Assembly: GCA_030427835.1 (NCBI GenBank)
Contig: JAUICN010000006.1
Span: 148,086 to 212,085 of the forward strand
DNA length: 64,000 nt
Direction of reading: 5' to 3'
Origin: Polyangia bacterium
GTDB taxonomy: Bacteria > Myxococcota_A > Polyangia > Polyangiales > JAUICN01
A program made the position numbers and the translations under genes. Each line of letters opens with the position of its first letter. Within the stretch, counting starts at the first letter, position 1. The notes beneath the pieces are model-generated. The model was not told the DNA's origin, did not search any database, and saw nothing but the letters and a program-made list of their open reading frames with translations. Positions 35,837-44,210 of the stretch are shown in pieces.

Positions 35837-36830
35837 ACGGCGCGATCCTTTGCACCGCCATGTCCGGGCCAGGCCCAGCCACAAGTGTGGATTCCACCCC
35901 AGGTACCCGGGCCAGAACGCGCTGTATCGTTTTGGCATCCCTGCGCAGGCACAGCGCCTTGACGTGGGGGCCCGCATCCATCGTGGCGTAGACGCCAACT
36001 CCACGTACATCCCGTAGGTCGCGAATCTTGGAAAGCACATCCAAGGTGGTGCCATTCCAGTAACTAAACCAGGGCTCGGAGGTCAGCGTGCACGCGTGAA
36101 ATGCCATGGTGCTTTGTTCCATGGCTTCACCCACCACCGCCAAATCACGGTTTCGGATGCCACTGCGGATGGCCCGTGTCCACCTCCCCGCAGAATTCAC
36201 CCACGGAGCGTAGTAGGGCGATGTCTTGCGAGAACGTTCCATCCCCTCTGTGGATCCCACCTTCTTTCGGGCTTGGGTCGTCTTTGCGACCACAAGGCAC
36301 ACGTCCCAGAAACCGGGCCCATGAAGTGGTTTGGCGCACAGAGCGTCATCGCCGGGTTGTCCCGCATTGAGTTGAACAAAACCCCCGTACACGGACCGGG
36401 CAGCAGAGGCGCTCGACCAACGGGCAAGCCGGCTGATCTGCCTGGGGCGAATCGTTCCCCCCGCCGCACACACAGACGCTGCCGCCAGGGCCGCAAAGCC
36501 GGAAGCGCTAGAAGCCAGGCCCGCAGCGGTAGGAACATGGTTGGTGCTTTCCACAACGGCAAAGAGTTCCAGGCGGTGGTCTTTCCGTACCCGATTCAGA
36601 ACACGTACCATTCGATCGCGTTCTTTTCCTCGGGCAGCTTTCCCATCCAAACGCACCACATCGGACCGCAACCCCTGTACAAACTGCACCCGCGTTTCCG
36701 TGAACAGGGAATCCAACGTAAGCGAGATACTCGGGACAGCGGGAAGGTTCAGGAGAAGATCAGATTTCCCCCAATACTTCGCAAGGGCAATATTCGTGTG
36801 AGCCTTTGCCTGGCCTGCAAAACCAGTCAC
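35826..36830 (-). CDS. mvaD: Diphosphomevalonate decarboxylase
   Basis: This enzyme performs the ATP-dependent decarboxylation of mevalonate diphosphate to isopentenyl diphosphate. From GTG 36830 it is 334 aa, the usual family length. Signatures are AHTNIALAKYWGK at the N-terminus, TAAGLASSASGFAALA for the GHMP loop, and TMDAGPHVKALC containing the catalytic Asp. The ORF track extends to 37304, but the first 158 residues are the wrong frame of mevalonate kinase. The GTG overlaps the mevalonate kinase stop as GTGA, which fixes the start. Confidence 0.95.
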   Translation of the reverse strand: MTGFAGQAKAHTNIALAKYWGKSDLLLNLPAVPSISLTLDSLFTETRVQFVQGLRSDVVRLDGKAARGKERDRMVRVLNRVRKDHRLELFAVVESTNHVPTAAGLASSASGFAALAAASVCAAGGTIRPRQISRLARWSSASAARSVYGGFVQLNAGQPGDDALCAKPLHGPGFWDVCLVVAKTTQARKKVGSTEGMERSRKTSPYYAPWVNSAGRWTRAIRSGIRNRDLAVVGEAMEQSTMAFHACTLTSEPWFSYWNGTTLDVLSKIRDLRDVRGVGVYATMDAGPHVKALCLRRDAKTIQRVLARVPGVESTLVAGPGPDMAVQRIAPFHD

Positions 36831-37798
36831 TGGGTGCCACCCCGTGGTGTAGGAATTCGGCTCACAAACGAATGGCTGGAAATCCCCTGAAGTTTCTCGC
36901 AGAGCTGATTCGCATGCTCCGCATCCTTTGCCAACGCAATGACACACCCGCCTCCCCCAGAGCCAGTAAGCTTGGATCCCAGCGCTCCCGCTTCCCGGGA
37001 TGCACGGCGGAGGGTCTCCAGTTCGGGTGTGGACAGCATCATGGCACTCAACAGCATATGGTTCATGTCCATCAACTGGCCAAATGCCTTCTGATCTCCA
37101 TCCGCCAACGCAAGGCGCCCATTGCGAACGATGGCGCCAATGGCCTCTACGTTGTTCCGAGTCTGCTCGGGTCGGTCCTTCATTTGTTGAGCCACCAAAC
37201 CTACCATTTCCTGTGTGGAAGCGCCGCTTCCAGAATTGGCCACCACAAAGTGCCAGGTGCCCTCGCATCGGGAGGCTTGCATGCCGTTGTCCCTTGAAAA
37301 CCAACCGAGGGCTCCCTTTGCGGCGATGCTACTGTCCAGGCCGGAAGGGTTTCCGTGAAACACGTTTTCCCACGTGAGTGACATTTCTATTTCTTCATCC
37401 TGGGAAAAGTGCTGGCCGTAGAGCGATGCCACTGCCCGTAGAATAGCAATGGCCATACTGGCGGAGCTGCCAAGCCCAGCGCCCACCGGGGTTTCCACGG
37501 TCGCGGTGACGTGGCACTTCGTGCTTCGGGAGGAAAACTCACCCAGCAGTCGGTCGAACGCTAGGGCAAGTTGAGAATACTCTGGGGTCTGGCCCTTCAA
37601 AAGAACCGGCAGAGCGATGGTGACGTCGTCCACCCCCCCGGGGAAACGTATTTCCAACACGTCCGTGTCCTGTGGAGTAGCGATCGCTCGTGTGCCGATC
37701 CCCAGTGCGGCAGCCAAAGCAGGTTGCCCGTACACCACGGCATGTTCACCCAGAAGAATGATTTTCCCGCATGCGCGACCGGTGCCTTCCCGTTCCAA
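36827..37798 (-). CDS. mvk: Mevalonate kinase
   Basis: This 323-residue GHMP kinase phosphorylates mevalonate and is the first gene of the minus-strand mevalonate operon. Diagnostic segments are CGKIILLGEHAVVYGQPALA at the N-terminus, VGAGLGSSASMAIAILRAV for the ATP loop, and the C-terminal LTGSGGGGCVIAL. The catalytic Asp lies in NPSGLDSSIAAKG. Length matches bacterial and archaeal enzymes. A 129-bp gap separates it from the divergent creD gene and should contain the operon promoter. Confidence 0.95.
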   Translation of the reverse strand: MEREGTGRACGKIILLGEHAVVYGQPALAAALGIGTRAIATPQDTDVLEIRFPGGVDDVTIALPVLLKGQTPEYSQLALAFDRLLGEFSSRSTKCHVTATVETPVGAGLGSSASMAIAILRAVASLYGQHFSQDEEIEMSLTWENVFHGNPSGLDSSIAAKGALGWFSRDNGMQASRCEGTWHFVVANSGSGASTQEMVGLVAQQMKDRPEQTRNNVEAIGAIVRNGRLALADGDQKAFGQLMDMNHMLLSAMMLSTPELETLRRASREAGALGSKLTGSGGGGCVIALAKDAEHANQLCEKLQGISSHSFVSRIPTPRGGTQ

Positions 37799-37927
37799 AA
37801 CCCTGGATGGATATCACATCGATTCCCTTCGATCGAGTTGTGTCCCGTGGGCCACAGAGCGAGTTTACACGGACACAAACAGCAGTGGTTTTACGGAAAC
37901 AGAACCAATTTCCAACCGCGAAACCCC

Positions 37928-39319
37928 ATGGCACAGACCCTGCTTCTATCCCCATCGATGAATACTCCAACGGCCAGCAATCCAGAACCCAGCACGCCAC
38001 CCAACTACACCCTTCGTGGATTGATGGTGGCAGGACTGGTACTGCTATTGCTCATTCCCTCAGCGTTTATTGCGGAACTGGTATCGGAACGACAGGGGCG
38101 ACACGAACAGGCCATTCAAGAAGTAGCCGCTTCCTGGGGGCAACTTCAATCCATCGCAGGGCCCCTATTGGTCGTTCCTTACACTGCCTACGTCACGACT
38201 GAATCCGTCAAAAACGGATATCCCGTATCTGAAAAAAGAGCACACCAAAGGCACATGGTGTTTTTGCCTGAGACCCTCGACGTTTCAGGAAATATTTCCA
38301 CAAAGGTCCTCCACCGAAGCATCTACGAGGTTCCGGTCTACGAAGGTGAGTTTCAACTCCGGGGGAGGTTCCGGGCGATTCAGGCCCAAGAGTTCCCCGT
38401 GCCCCTCGATCAAGTTGACCTGGCCTCTGCGAGCTTGTTGCTGGAAATCAGGGATCTCCGGGGGATGCAGTCGTCACCCCGGGCCACCTGGAACCAACGC
38501 TCAATGGAGTTTAGGTCTGGAATACTACCCGTGAACATTCGAGGCATTCAAGCACCCGTGTCTGTCCACCTCGGAAAGAGTGGTGACTATCTCGTGGAGC
38601 TTGATATCCGGGGATCGAGAGGTTTCCGCATCAAACCCCTGGGAAGAAATGTGGACGTGAAGATCGATGGGAACTGGCCTCACCCAAGCTTCGTGGGCGG
38701 CTTTTTGCCCACTTCTCGCAACATCACAGACGAAGATTTCGCTGCCACGTGGCAGGTGTCACACATCAATCAGGAGATTCCTGAAAAATGGACCTCCACT
38801 CTCGTTGCGAGTCGAGAACAACAGAACGATCTTGCCCAGCCCCTGAACGCGGCTGAGGATCTTGGTGCGGATCTGGTAACTCCGGTGGATAACTACGATG
38901 TGACAGAGCGCTCCGTGAAATACGCCATACTTGTTCTAGGCCTTACCTTTTTTGCCCTGTTCTTTGTGGAAGTCCTGAAAAAGCTGCGAGTGCACCCCAT
39001 TCAATACATTCTTATCGGTCTTGCCCTATGCGTGTTTTACACCCTACTGCTTTCGATTTCAGAGCACCTTGGTTTCAACATGGCCTATGGGCTTGCGGCA
39101 GGCGCCACCACCCTGCTTGTGGGTATGTACGTCCGTTCTGTGCTTGGAACCTGGGGCATGGCAGGCCTCTTTTTTAGTGTGTTGGGCGCTCTCTACACCT
39201 GCCTGTTCGTACTCCTCCAACTGGAAAGTCACGCCCTCCTGATGGGAAGTGTGGGTCTCTTTGTGGTACTCGCCCTGGTCATGTACCTCACGCGGCGCAT
39301 GGATTGGGCACAAAGCTAG
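37928..39319 (+). CDS. creD: CreD-family inner membrane protein
   Basis: From ATG 37928 the protein is 463 aa, close to E. coli CreD (450). An N-terminal membrane segment (GLMVAGLVLLLLIPSAFIAELVSERQGR) precedes a large outside domain with family stretches GPLLVVPYTAYV, VFLPETLDVSGNI and YEVPVYEGEFQLRGRF. At least five C-terminal membrane segments follow, starting at YAILVLGLTFFALFFVEVLK. Its role is poorly defined; it is linked to envelope stress and beta-lactam tolerance in enterobacteria. The track start at 37571 runs through the opposite-strand mvk and is rejected. An ATG at 37958 is an alternative. No CreBC-like regulators are adjacent. Confidence 0.93.
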   Translation: MAQTLLLSPSMNTPTASNPEPSTPPNYTLRGLMVAGLVLLLLIPSAFIAELVSERQGRHEQAIQEVAASWGQLQSIAGPLLVVPYTAYVTTESVKNGYPVSEKRAHQRHMVFLPETLDVSGNISTKVLHRSIYEVPVYEGEFQLRGRFRAIQAQEFPVPLDQVDLASASLLLEIRDLRGMQSSPRATWNQRSMEFRSGILPVNIRGIQAPVSVHLGKSGDYLVELDIRGSRGFRIKPLGRNVDVKIDGNWPHPSFVGGFLPTSRNITDEDFAATWQVSHINQEIPEKWTSTLVASREQQNDLAQPLNAAEDLGADLVTPVDNYDVTERSVKYAILVLGLTFFALFFVEVLKKLRVHPIQYILIGLALCVFYTLLLSISEHLGFNMAYGLAAGATTLLVGMYVRSVLGTWGMAGLFFSVLGALYTCLFVLLQLESHALLMGSVGLFVVLALVMYLTRRMDWAQS

Positions 39320-40365
39320 GAAGATCGTTGGGACAGATTCGACACCATGTCGCTCAATAGGGCCGTATCTAGGGGGGAGTTTTCCAGTGCTCCGAGAGAA
39401 GCGCGAGTCAGCTCCCCCAGTCGGCCTTCCACGTGGGTACGGGCACCGCATGATTCCAACAAACGAATTGCCGTATTGATTTCTCCATCCGGTGCATCCC
39501 TGCGTCCCAACACGTTTTGTACAACGTTCCATGAATCGGGTGGCACATGGGCACGGGCGTATTGTACTAGGCACGTGACCTTTCCTGCCCGTAGATCGTT
39601 GCCCGCAGGCTTTCCAGTTTGGGAGGGGTCTCCAAAGGTTCCAAGTAACTCGTCCCGTAGTTGAAACGCCACTCCCGCGGGATGGGCGAACTCGCACAGT
39701 GCCCCCACCTCCGTGGGTGAAGCTCCACCGAGTATGGCACCTAACGCCGTGGGCCCCCGCACCGTGTATGCGCCGGTTTTCAGGGCGTACATGGCTTCCA
39801 CCTGTTCGGTGCCTTGCAGGTCGAGCTCCTGGCCAAAGATCACGTCCCGTTCCATTTGAGTAAATGCCTGAAGTAGCCGAACCATGGCATCTCCATTCAC
39901 AGGCGCTTTGGCCAACATTTCGTGGGCGTAGGCCCCTGCAAGGTCACCCGCCAGAATGGCAACCGAGGCCGCATCGTGGGGAGATAGGCTCTGTTCGTAA
40001 AGGGTGTGGACCGCAGGCCCTCCCCGCCGTTCCACATCCCCGTCCATCCAATCGTCGTGAATCAAGAAGTAGCTCTGCAACAACTCCAGGGCAGCTCCCA
40101 CGGCGTACATGGGTTCCAAGGGCGCTGTTGGGTTTACCGCATGCATGGCGGCGGCGGTCACCATGGGCCGCATGCGCTTGCCACCGCGTAGGGTCAGATC
40201 TTGAACCACACGCACAAGCTCTCTTGTGGATGCAGGAAGTTCGTGGTGGGACTCCAGCTCCTGGGAGAGGAACTCCTTCAGGCAATGCTCCACCCCGTTT
40301 CGAACCTTCCCCTTCCAGTTCCCGTCCATGCTCCAGTGTGCATCCGCCGACATAGGGCGGCTCAT
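39316..40365 (-). CDS. Polyprenyl (geranylgeranyl/farnesyl-type) diphosphate synthase
   Basis: This trans-prenyltransferase condenses IPP with allylic diphosphates. The first Asp-rich motif is in LIHDDWMDGD (DDxxD), the RGGKRMRP substrate-binding segment is present, and the second motif region is FQLRDELLGTFGDPSQTGKPAGNDL. The second motif reads DELLG, a variant of DDLLG. Chain length cannot be predicted securely. ATGs at 40404, 40365 and 40353 are all possible starts; 40365 gives 349 aa. Its stop shares CTAG with the convergent creD stop. The product should use the IPP made by the neighbouring operon. Confidence 0.9.
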   Translation of the reverse strand: MSRPMSADAHWSMDGNWKGKVRNGVEHCLKEFLSQELESHHELPASTRELVRVVQDLTLRGGKRMRPMVTAAAMHAVNPTAPLEPMYAVGAALELLQSYFLIHDDWMDGDVERRGGPAVHTLYEQSLSPHDAASVAILAGDLAGAYAHEMLAKAPVNGDAMVRLLQAFTQMERDVIFGQELDLQGTEQVEAMYALKTGAYTVRGPTALGAILGGASPTEVGALCEFAHPAGVAFQLRDELLGTFGDPSQTGKPAGNDLRAGKVTCLVQYARAHVPPDSWNVVQNVLGRRDAPDGEINTAIRLLESCGARTHVEGRLGELTRASLGALENSPLDTALLSDMVSNLSQRSS

Positions 40366-40470
40366 GCGTTCAACGGGCGGCCTCGTCAAGGCCTGGAATC
40401 CCATCACACACCGGCCCGGAAGCAAAGATGTTCCCTACCTACCTGCCGTCCCGGTGCTAGAAGGCCCAAC

Positions 40471-41526
40471 GTGTCTGATCCTACCCATATCTCCACCCGT
40501 AAGGACGATCATCTGGATTTGTGTGCCACAGATCAGGTTCAGTTTCGCGACCGCACCACTCTCCTTGAGTGTGTGCAGCTCGTCCACCAGTGCCTCCCTG
40601 ACCTCCACGTGGATGACGTGGACCCATCTGTTGAGTTTCTGGGAAAGACGCTCCGGTATCCCATTTTTGTTTCCGGAATGACTGGGGGGACAGAGCGTGC
40701 CGCGGAGGTGAACCACGGTCTCGCCAAACTCGCACAACGCCATGGCGTGGGCTTTGGCCTGGGCAGCCAAAGGGCCATGAAGCGCGACCCTTCTGTCACC
40801 CACACCTACGCCGTGCGTGATTCGGCGCCGGACGTGTTGCTACTGGGCAATATTGGGGTCGTGCAAGCGAGGGACTACAGCACAGAAGAAGTTCAAAGCC
40901 TTGTGAACGCGGTGGGGGCCGACGGCCTTTGCGTACACATGAACGTACCGATGGAGTTGGTGCAGCCGGGTGGTGATCGGGACTTTCGCGGAGGCCTGCA
41001 GACCTTTGAACGCTTGGCAAATCAGCTGACCGTTCCAGTGGTGGCCAAGGAAACGGGGCAGGGGATCAGCGCCCAGGCCGCCGCAAAGCTAAAGAGCGTG
41101 GGTGTCCATTGTGTGGATGTTTCCGGGGCTGGCGGTACGTCCTGGGTGGGTGTCGAAACCCTGCGCGCAAAAGGCGAGGCACGGGACCTTGGGGATCTCC
41201 TGTGGGATTGGGGCATCCCCACTGCAGCGTCGGTGGCCTACAGCTCCGGCGAGGGCATGGCCACCATTGCTACCGGGGGTATTCGCACGGGTCTGGACAT
41301 CGCGCGGGCCATTTCCCTTGGGGCCAGTGCCGGCGGTGTCGCGAGAAGTTTGTACCAGGCATTCGTATCGGGCGGTGAGGCCGCGGCGGATCTCATGCTC
41401 ACAAAGCTTGAGAACGAACTCAAAGCCGTCATGCTGATGTGTGGAGCGCGCACAGTTGAGGATCTCCAGGGTGCCCCCAAAGTGATTCGAGGTGAGCTTA
41501 GGGAATGGGTAAGGGTGACGACCTAG
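40471..41526 (+). CDS. fni: Type 2 isopentenyl-diphosphate delta-isomerase
   Basis: This FMN- and NADPH-dependent enzyme interconverts IPP and DMAPP, which mevalonate-pathway organisms need to start prenyl chains. From GTG 40471 it has 351 aa, opening with ISTRKDDHLDL as usual. Conserved blocks include SGMTGG, GFGLGSQR, HMNVPMELVQPGGDRDF, AKETGQGIS, DVSGAGGTSW and ATGGIRTGLDIA. The track start at 40201 lies inside the antisense prenyl synthase gene and is rejected. The stop codon lies in the first copy of a 13-bp triplication. Confidence 0.95.
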   Translation: MSDPTHISTRKDDHLDLCATDQVQFRDRTTLLECVQLVHQCLPDLHVDDVDPSVEFLGKTLRYPIFVSGMTGGTERAAEVNHGLAKLAQRHGVGFGLGSQRAMKRDPSVTHTYAVRDSAPDVLLLGNIGVVQARDYSTEEVQSLVNAVGADGLCVHMNVPMELVQPGGDRDFRGGLQTFERLANQLTVPVVAKETGQGISAQAAAKLKSVGVHCVDVSGAGGTSWVGVETLRAKGEARDLGDLLWDWGIPTAASVAYSSGEGMATIATGGIRTGLDIARAISLGASAGGVARSLYQAFVSGGEAAADLMLTKLENELKAVMLMCGARTVEDLQGAPKVIRGELREWVRVTT

Positions 41527-41561
41527 CCGCCGGTTCTAGCCGTCGGTTCTAGCCGCCGGCC
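41523..41561. repeat. 13-bp x3 tandem repeat spanning two convergent stop codons
   Basis: Three adjacent units CTAGCCGCCGGTT, CTAGCCGTCGGTT and CTAGCCGCCGGCC fill the junction. The TAG of unit 1 ends fni on the plus strand. The CTA of unit 3 is the stop of the EamA-family gene on the minus strand. Confidence 0.9.
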
Positions 41562-42607
41562 ATGGTCCGCTCACCGAAGCTGCAGTGCTGAATGTACCGT
41601 TCCCGGGCAACATGAAAGACAACCATTCCCGCAAGAATACTGATGAGCGCGGGCACCTCTCCTGCTTGCAAGCGCTCCCCAAGCAGTATCCACGCGCCCA
41701 CCATCGTGAGGATAGGGGTCGCCAGGGCCAAATCAGCCACAAAGCGTGGGTTGGAGGATTGTACGCCGAAGAACCAAAACGACTGCCCCAGCATCACAAT
41801 CACAAGTCCGTAGGCCAGCATGATCCAAAGAAAGTCTGGTGCGAAGGCCTGGGCAAAGTGCTCCACCCCAAACAGAATGGTTCCCACAATAAAAAAGACA
41901 ATGGCGGACAGCCCATTGCGAACCAGAACAAACGTGGGGATCGAGACTTTGTGAACAAGGCGCCGGGTGATCACAAAGATGGCCGCCTGAACGGGTGCAG
42001 CAGCAAACACCAGGAAGTCTCCCAGTTGGAGGGTGGTGAGGTTCACCCCAAGAACCAAAACAACCCCAACGGCGATAAGCCCAAGGCCGAGCAACTCAAG
42101 GCGGCGCATCTTTCGCCCCAGCGCCACCACGGCTGCAACCGTTGAAACAAGGGCCTCCACCCGTGAGAGCACCGTGACCCTCACCACGCTCGATCGTTCC
42201 AGGGCGGAAAAAATGAGTGCCGGATGCAGGGCCGCCAACGCCCCCAATACCCACACCCGGGTGCGGTCCGCATCGTTGAGTTTCAACAGTTCTTGCCCAT
42301 GGACTTGAGGCCGTTGAACCACCAGTGCCCAGGCGGCCGCAACCAGGTTGCCCACAAAGAGAACGTTGCACAGGGAAAGTGCATCCGGAAAAATGAAGGC
42401 CAACGAATCCCGCCGTTGCACCAGCCAACGGATCAGCACCGGGGCCAAAGAAAAAAGAAGCGCGCCCAGAATCAAAGCCACAGGCCCAAGCAAACCCATC
42501 CATTGATTGGCCGCCTGGCCGGGCATCTGGACCGTCGGAAGCTCCGCCACGGCACGATCGTCTGCCGCAAGCTTCTCCCTTGCTTCCAACCGCTCCCCTG
42601 CCGGCAC
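41549..42607 (-). CDS. EamA/DMT-superfamily transporter
   Basis: This 352-residue inner-membrane protein has about ten hydrophobic segments arranged as two EamA repeats. The first starts at GLLGPVALILGALLFSLAPVLIRWLV, and the second at QLGDFLVFAAAPVQAAIFVITRRLVHK. The SVVRVTVLSRVEALVSTVAAVVALGRKM stretch is typical of repeat-end helices. Substrates of the superfamily are metabolites such as amino acids or nucleotide sugars, and nothing here identifies one. GTG 42607 gives a 28-residue cytoplasmic lead; an internal ATG at 42526 is also possible. Confidence 0.88.
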   Translation of the reverse strand: MPAGERLEAREKLAADDRAVAELPTVQMPGQAANQWMGLLGPVALILGALLFSLAPVLIRWLVQRRDSLAFIFPDALSLCNVLFVGNLVAAAWALVVQRPQVHGQELLKLNDADRTRVWVLGALAALHPALIFSALERSSVVRVTVLSRVEALVSTVAAVVALGRKMRRLELLGLGLIAVGVVLVLGVNLTTLQLGDFLVFAAAPVQAAIFVITRRLVHKVSIPTFVLVRNGLSAIVFFIVGTILFGVEHFAQAFAPDFLWIMLAYGLVIVMLGQSFWFFGVQSSNPRFVADLALATPILTMVGAWILLGERLQAGEVPALISILAGMVVFHVARERYIQHCSFGERTMAGG

Positions 42608-42658
42608 CCCCCCAATCTGCCCGGGATCACCAGCAATGCAACAGCTAACTTAACGTGC

Positions 42659-43774
42659 CTATTGAAACAATCCGTCTCGAACTAGCTCCATCACATATCC
42701 GGATACTTCCGTTTCGGACTCTTGCCCCGGTTGGTAAATCCAAGTCCAGTGATTGAAATGAACCTTTTGAGCATGGGTGAAACCATGGTCCCCTTCCGCC
42801 GTTTCTATCACCGAAAAGACCGCGGTCAGTCGACTCCCATCTTCCAGTGCCTGCCCGATTTGAACGTAGCCCTGAGGGCTGTAGAGGTCACCCTCAGATG
42901 CCTTAGCTTGTTGCACAGCCAACGTCGTGGTTGGAACAGCAGACTGCGTGATCGGCATTTGAAATCCGACCGAGCTGGCGAAAAAACGTGTGGTTGCGCT
43001 ATCTAGAAACACAAGGGTATCCGTGCTCCAGTTCCTAAACTTCAGGGGAGATAGGTTGGGAGTTTCACCAAGGGTAGTAATCTTTCTTTTTTCGATCCCT
43101 GAAATCTCGACCGGGTCCGTATGAGCTTGTGCCAGTTCTAGAACCTCGCAGGTTAGAATCTCCCGTGAATCGGGGTTGCCGTACTCGATAAGAGGAGCTC
43201 GGTTCCCGTCCACGACCCAGCTTGCATCTTTAACATCAAACGTGGCCCAGGTCCGGAACGTTGGTTTGAGCACATCGTTCCGAGTGGGGAGATCGCCTTC
43301 AACTCCTGCCAGCGACAACTCAAGTAGTGCACCCTCCTCTGAAATAGAAATCGACATCGTGTGTCGTGCCTTCCAGTTTGGATAGTCCTTCATGTGGGTG
43401 ATCTTCTCGGCGTTGTCCAAGGTGACAAACGAGCCTTCGGAAGTTGGGTCCTTCCAGTAGGTTCTCATGGTGGTGAATGTGAATCCTGCGGTTGTGTCAA
43501 CACTACCCACCACTCCGTTCCGAATCATTTCAACGGCTAGATTCTGGGCGACCGCATCGGCCCCAAAACCACTATGACTCTGAAGTGCTTCAGCAAACAT
43601 CTGTGCCAAATTGGAACCACACACATTGAAAGTGTGAGAAGAGGTTGCCCCGCCCTCGACCGATTCAATCGATTTGGAAGATTCAGGAGTCGTTGGGGCC
43701 GCACATCCTGTCGCAGCTGCCAGGCAAAGACCTAAGAAACTCAAAATAATGGTTGGCGTGGGAACTTGGTACAT
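42659..43774 (-). CDS. Lipoprotein of unrecognised family, paralogue of the gene upstream
   Basis: From ATG 43774 the product is 371 aa with a signal peptide and lipobox AATGC. The mature protein has no known domain that I can name. It appears homologous to the product of 44211-45350. Both open with an F.VC..N motif, then a helical GVVGSVDTT / GYIGLLDTN segment, a TWATFD / SWVAFN strand, an ILTCEVLELA / KIDCDLVRAS segment, and a C-terminal LEDGSRLTAVFSV / LDDGSILRAEYEF strand. Two conserved cysteines may pair. The ORF-track start at 43894 would bury the signal peptide and is rejected. Confidence 0.72.
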   Translation of the reverse strand: MYQVPTPTIILSFLGLCLAAATGCAAPTTPESSKSIESVEGGATSSHTFNVCGSNLAQMFAEALQSHSGFGADAVAQNLAVEMIRNGVVGSVDTTAGFTFTTMRTYWKDPTSEGSFVTLDNAEKITHMKDYPNWKARHTMSISISEEGALLELSLAGVEGDLPTRNDVLKPTFRTWATFDVKDASWVVDGNRAPLIEYGNPDSREILTCEVLELAQAHTDPVEISGIEKRKITTLGETPNLSPLKFRNWSTDTLVFLDSATTRFFASSVGFQMPITQSAVPTTTLAVQQAKASEGDLYSPQGYVQIGQALEDGSRLTAVFSVIETAEGDHGFTHAQKVHFNHWTWIYQPGQESETEVSGYVMELVRDGLFQ

Positions 43775-44210
43775 CAGAAACCTCAATCCCCATAACGCAA
43801 GGTTTGTGCCGAGCAAAATCCCCGAAAAATAGGAAGTAAATCCAGATTGGAGCGCGACACGGAAGGTCACACCGGCCAGGTGCCCTGTCCCCATCGAGTA
43901 CCGCGTTTTGGCGTGCGACGGGGCGTAGGCTCAGGCCCCAAAGGGCAGCCTAACAATGGGCCCCAATGATTCACGGTTCAGTTCCTTAGCGGGCGACTTT
44001 TGCTAAAAAATGTAATAATTTCAAGACGAGTCTCTTTGGAGTTTCAAATTCGCCCTAGGGCGAATAGCATTTGTCGCCACGAAACCTGTGGCGGGGGTCG
44101 GCAACCTGGGTCGATTTAGGGACCCGAGTGGAATGGGTTTTAGGTGCTTGAGATTATTGAAGTTAGGATTCTGAAACCCAACCTGGGTGATCTTTTTCGC
44201 GCGCTGCTGC
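43775..44210. other. 436-bp intergenic region between paralogous lipoprotein genes
   Basis: No gene is seen. The region includes an AT-rich patch near 44005-44025, an 18-bp palindrome at 44048-44065, and a 6-bp stem CGCCAC-N7-GTGGCG at 44075-44093. It should contain the terminator of the upstream lipoprotein gene and the promoter of the downstream one. Confidence 0.5.
44048..44065. promoter_or_regulatory. 18-bp perfect palindrome
   Basis: ATTCGCCCTAGGGCGAAT is a perfect dyad of 9+9 bases. Read on the minus strand it could fold as a 7-bp stem with a CTAG loop followed by TTTGAAA, a weak terminator for the 44211-45350 gene. It could equally be an operator about 275 bp upstream of the next lipoprotein gene. 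Confidence 0.5.

Noticed and set aside
36096-36890. 264-aa plus-strand ORF
   Set aside because: Antisense to the diphosphomevalonate decarboxylase gene, whose motifs and overlaps are convincing.
37571-37927. N-terminal extension of the creD frame
   Set aside because: Runs antisense through mvk; CreD homology begins after ATG 37928.
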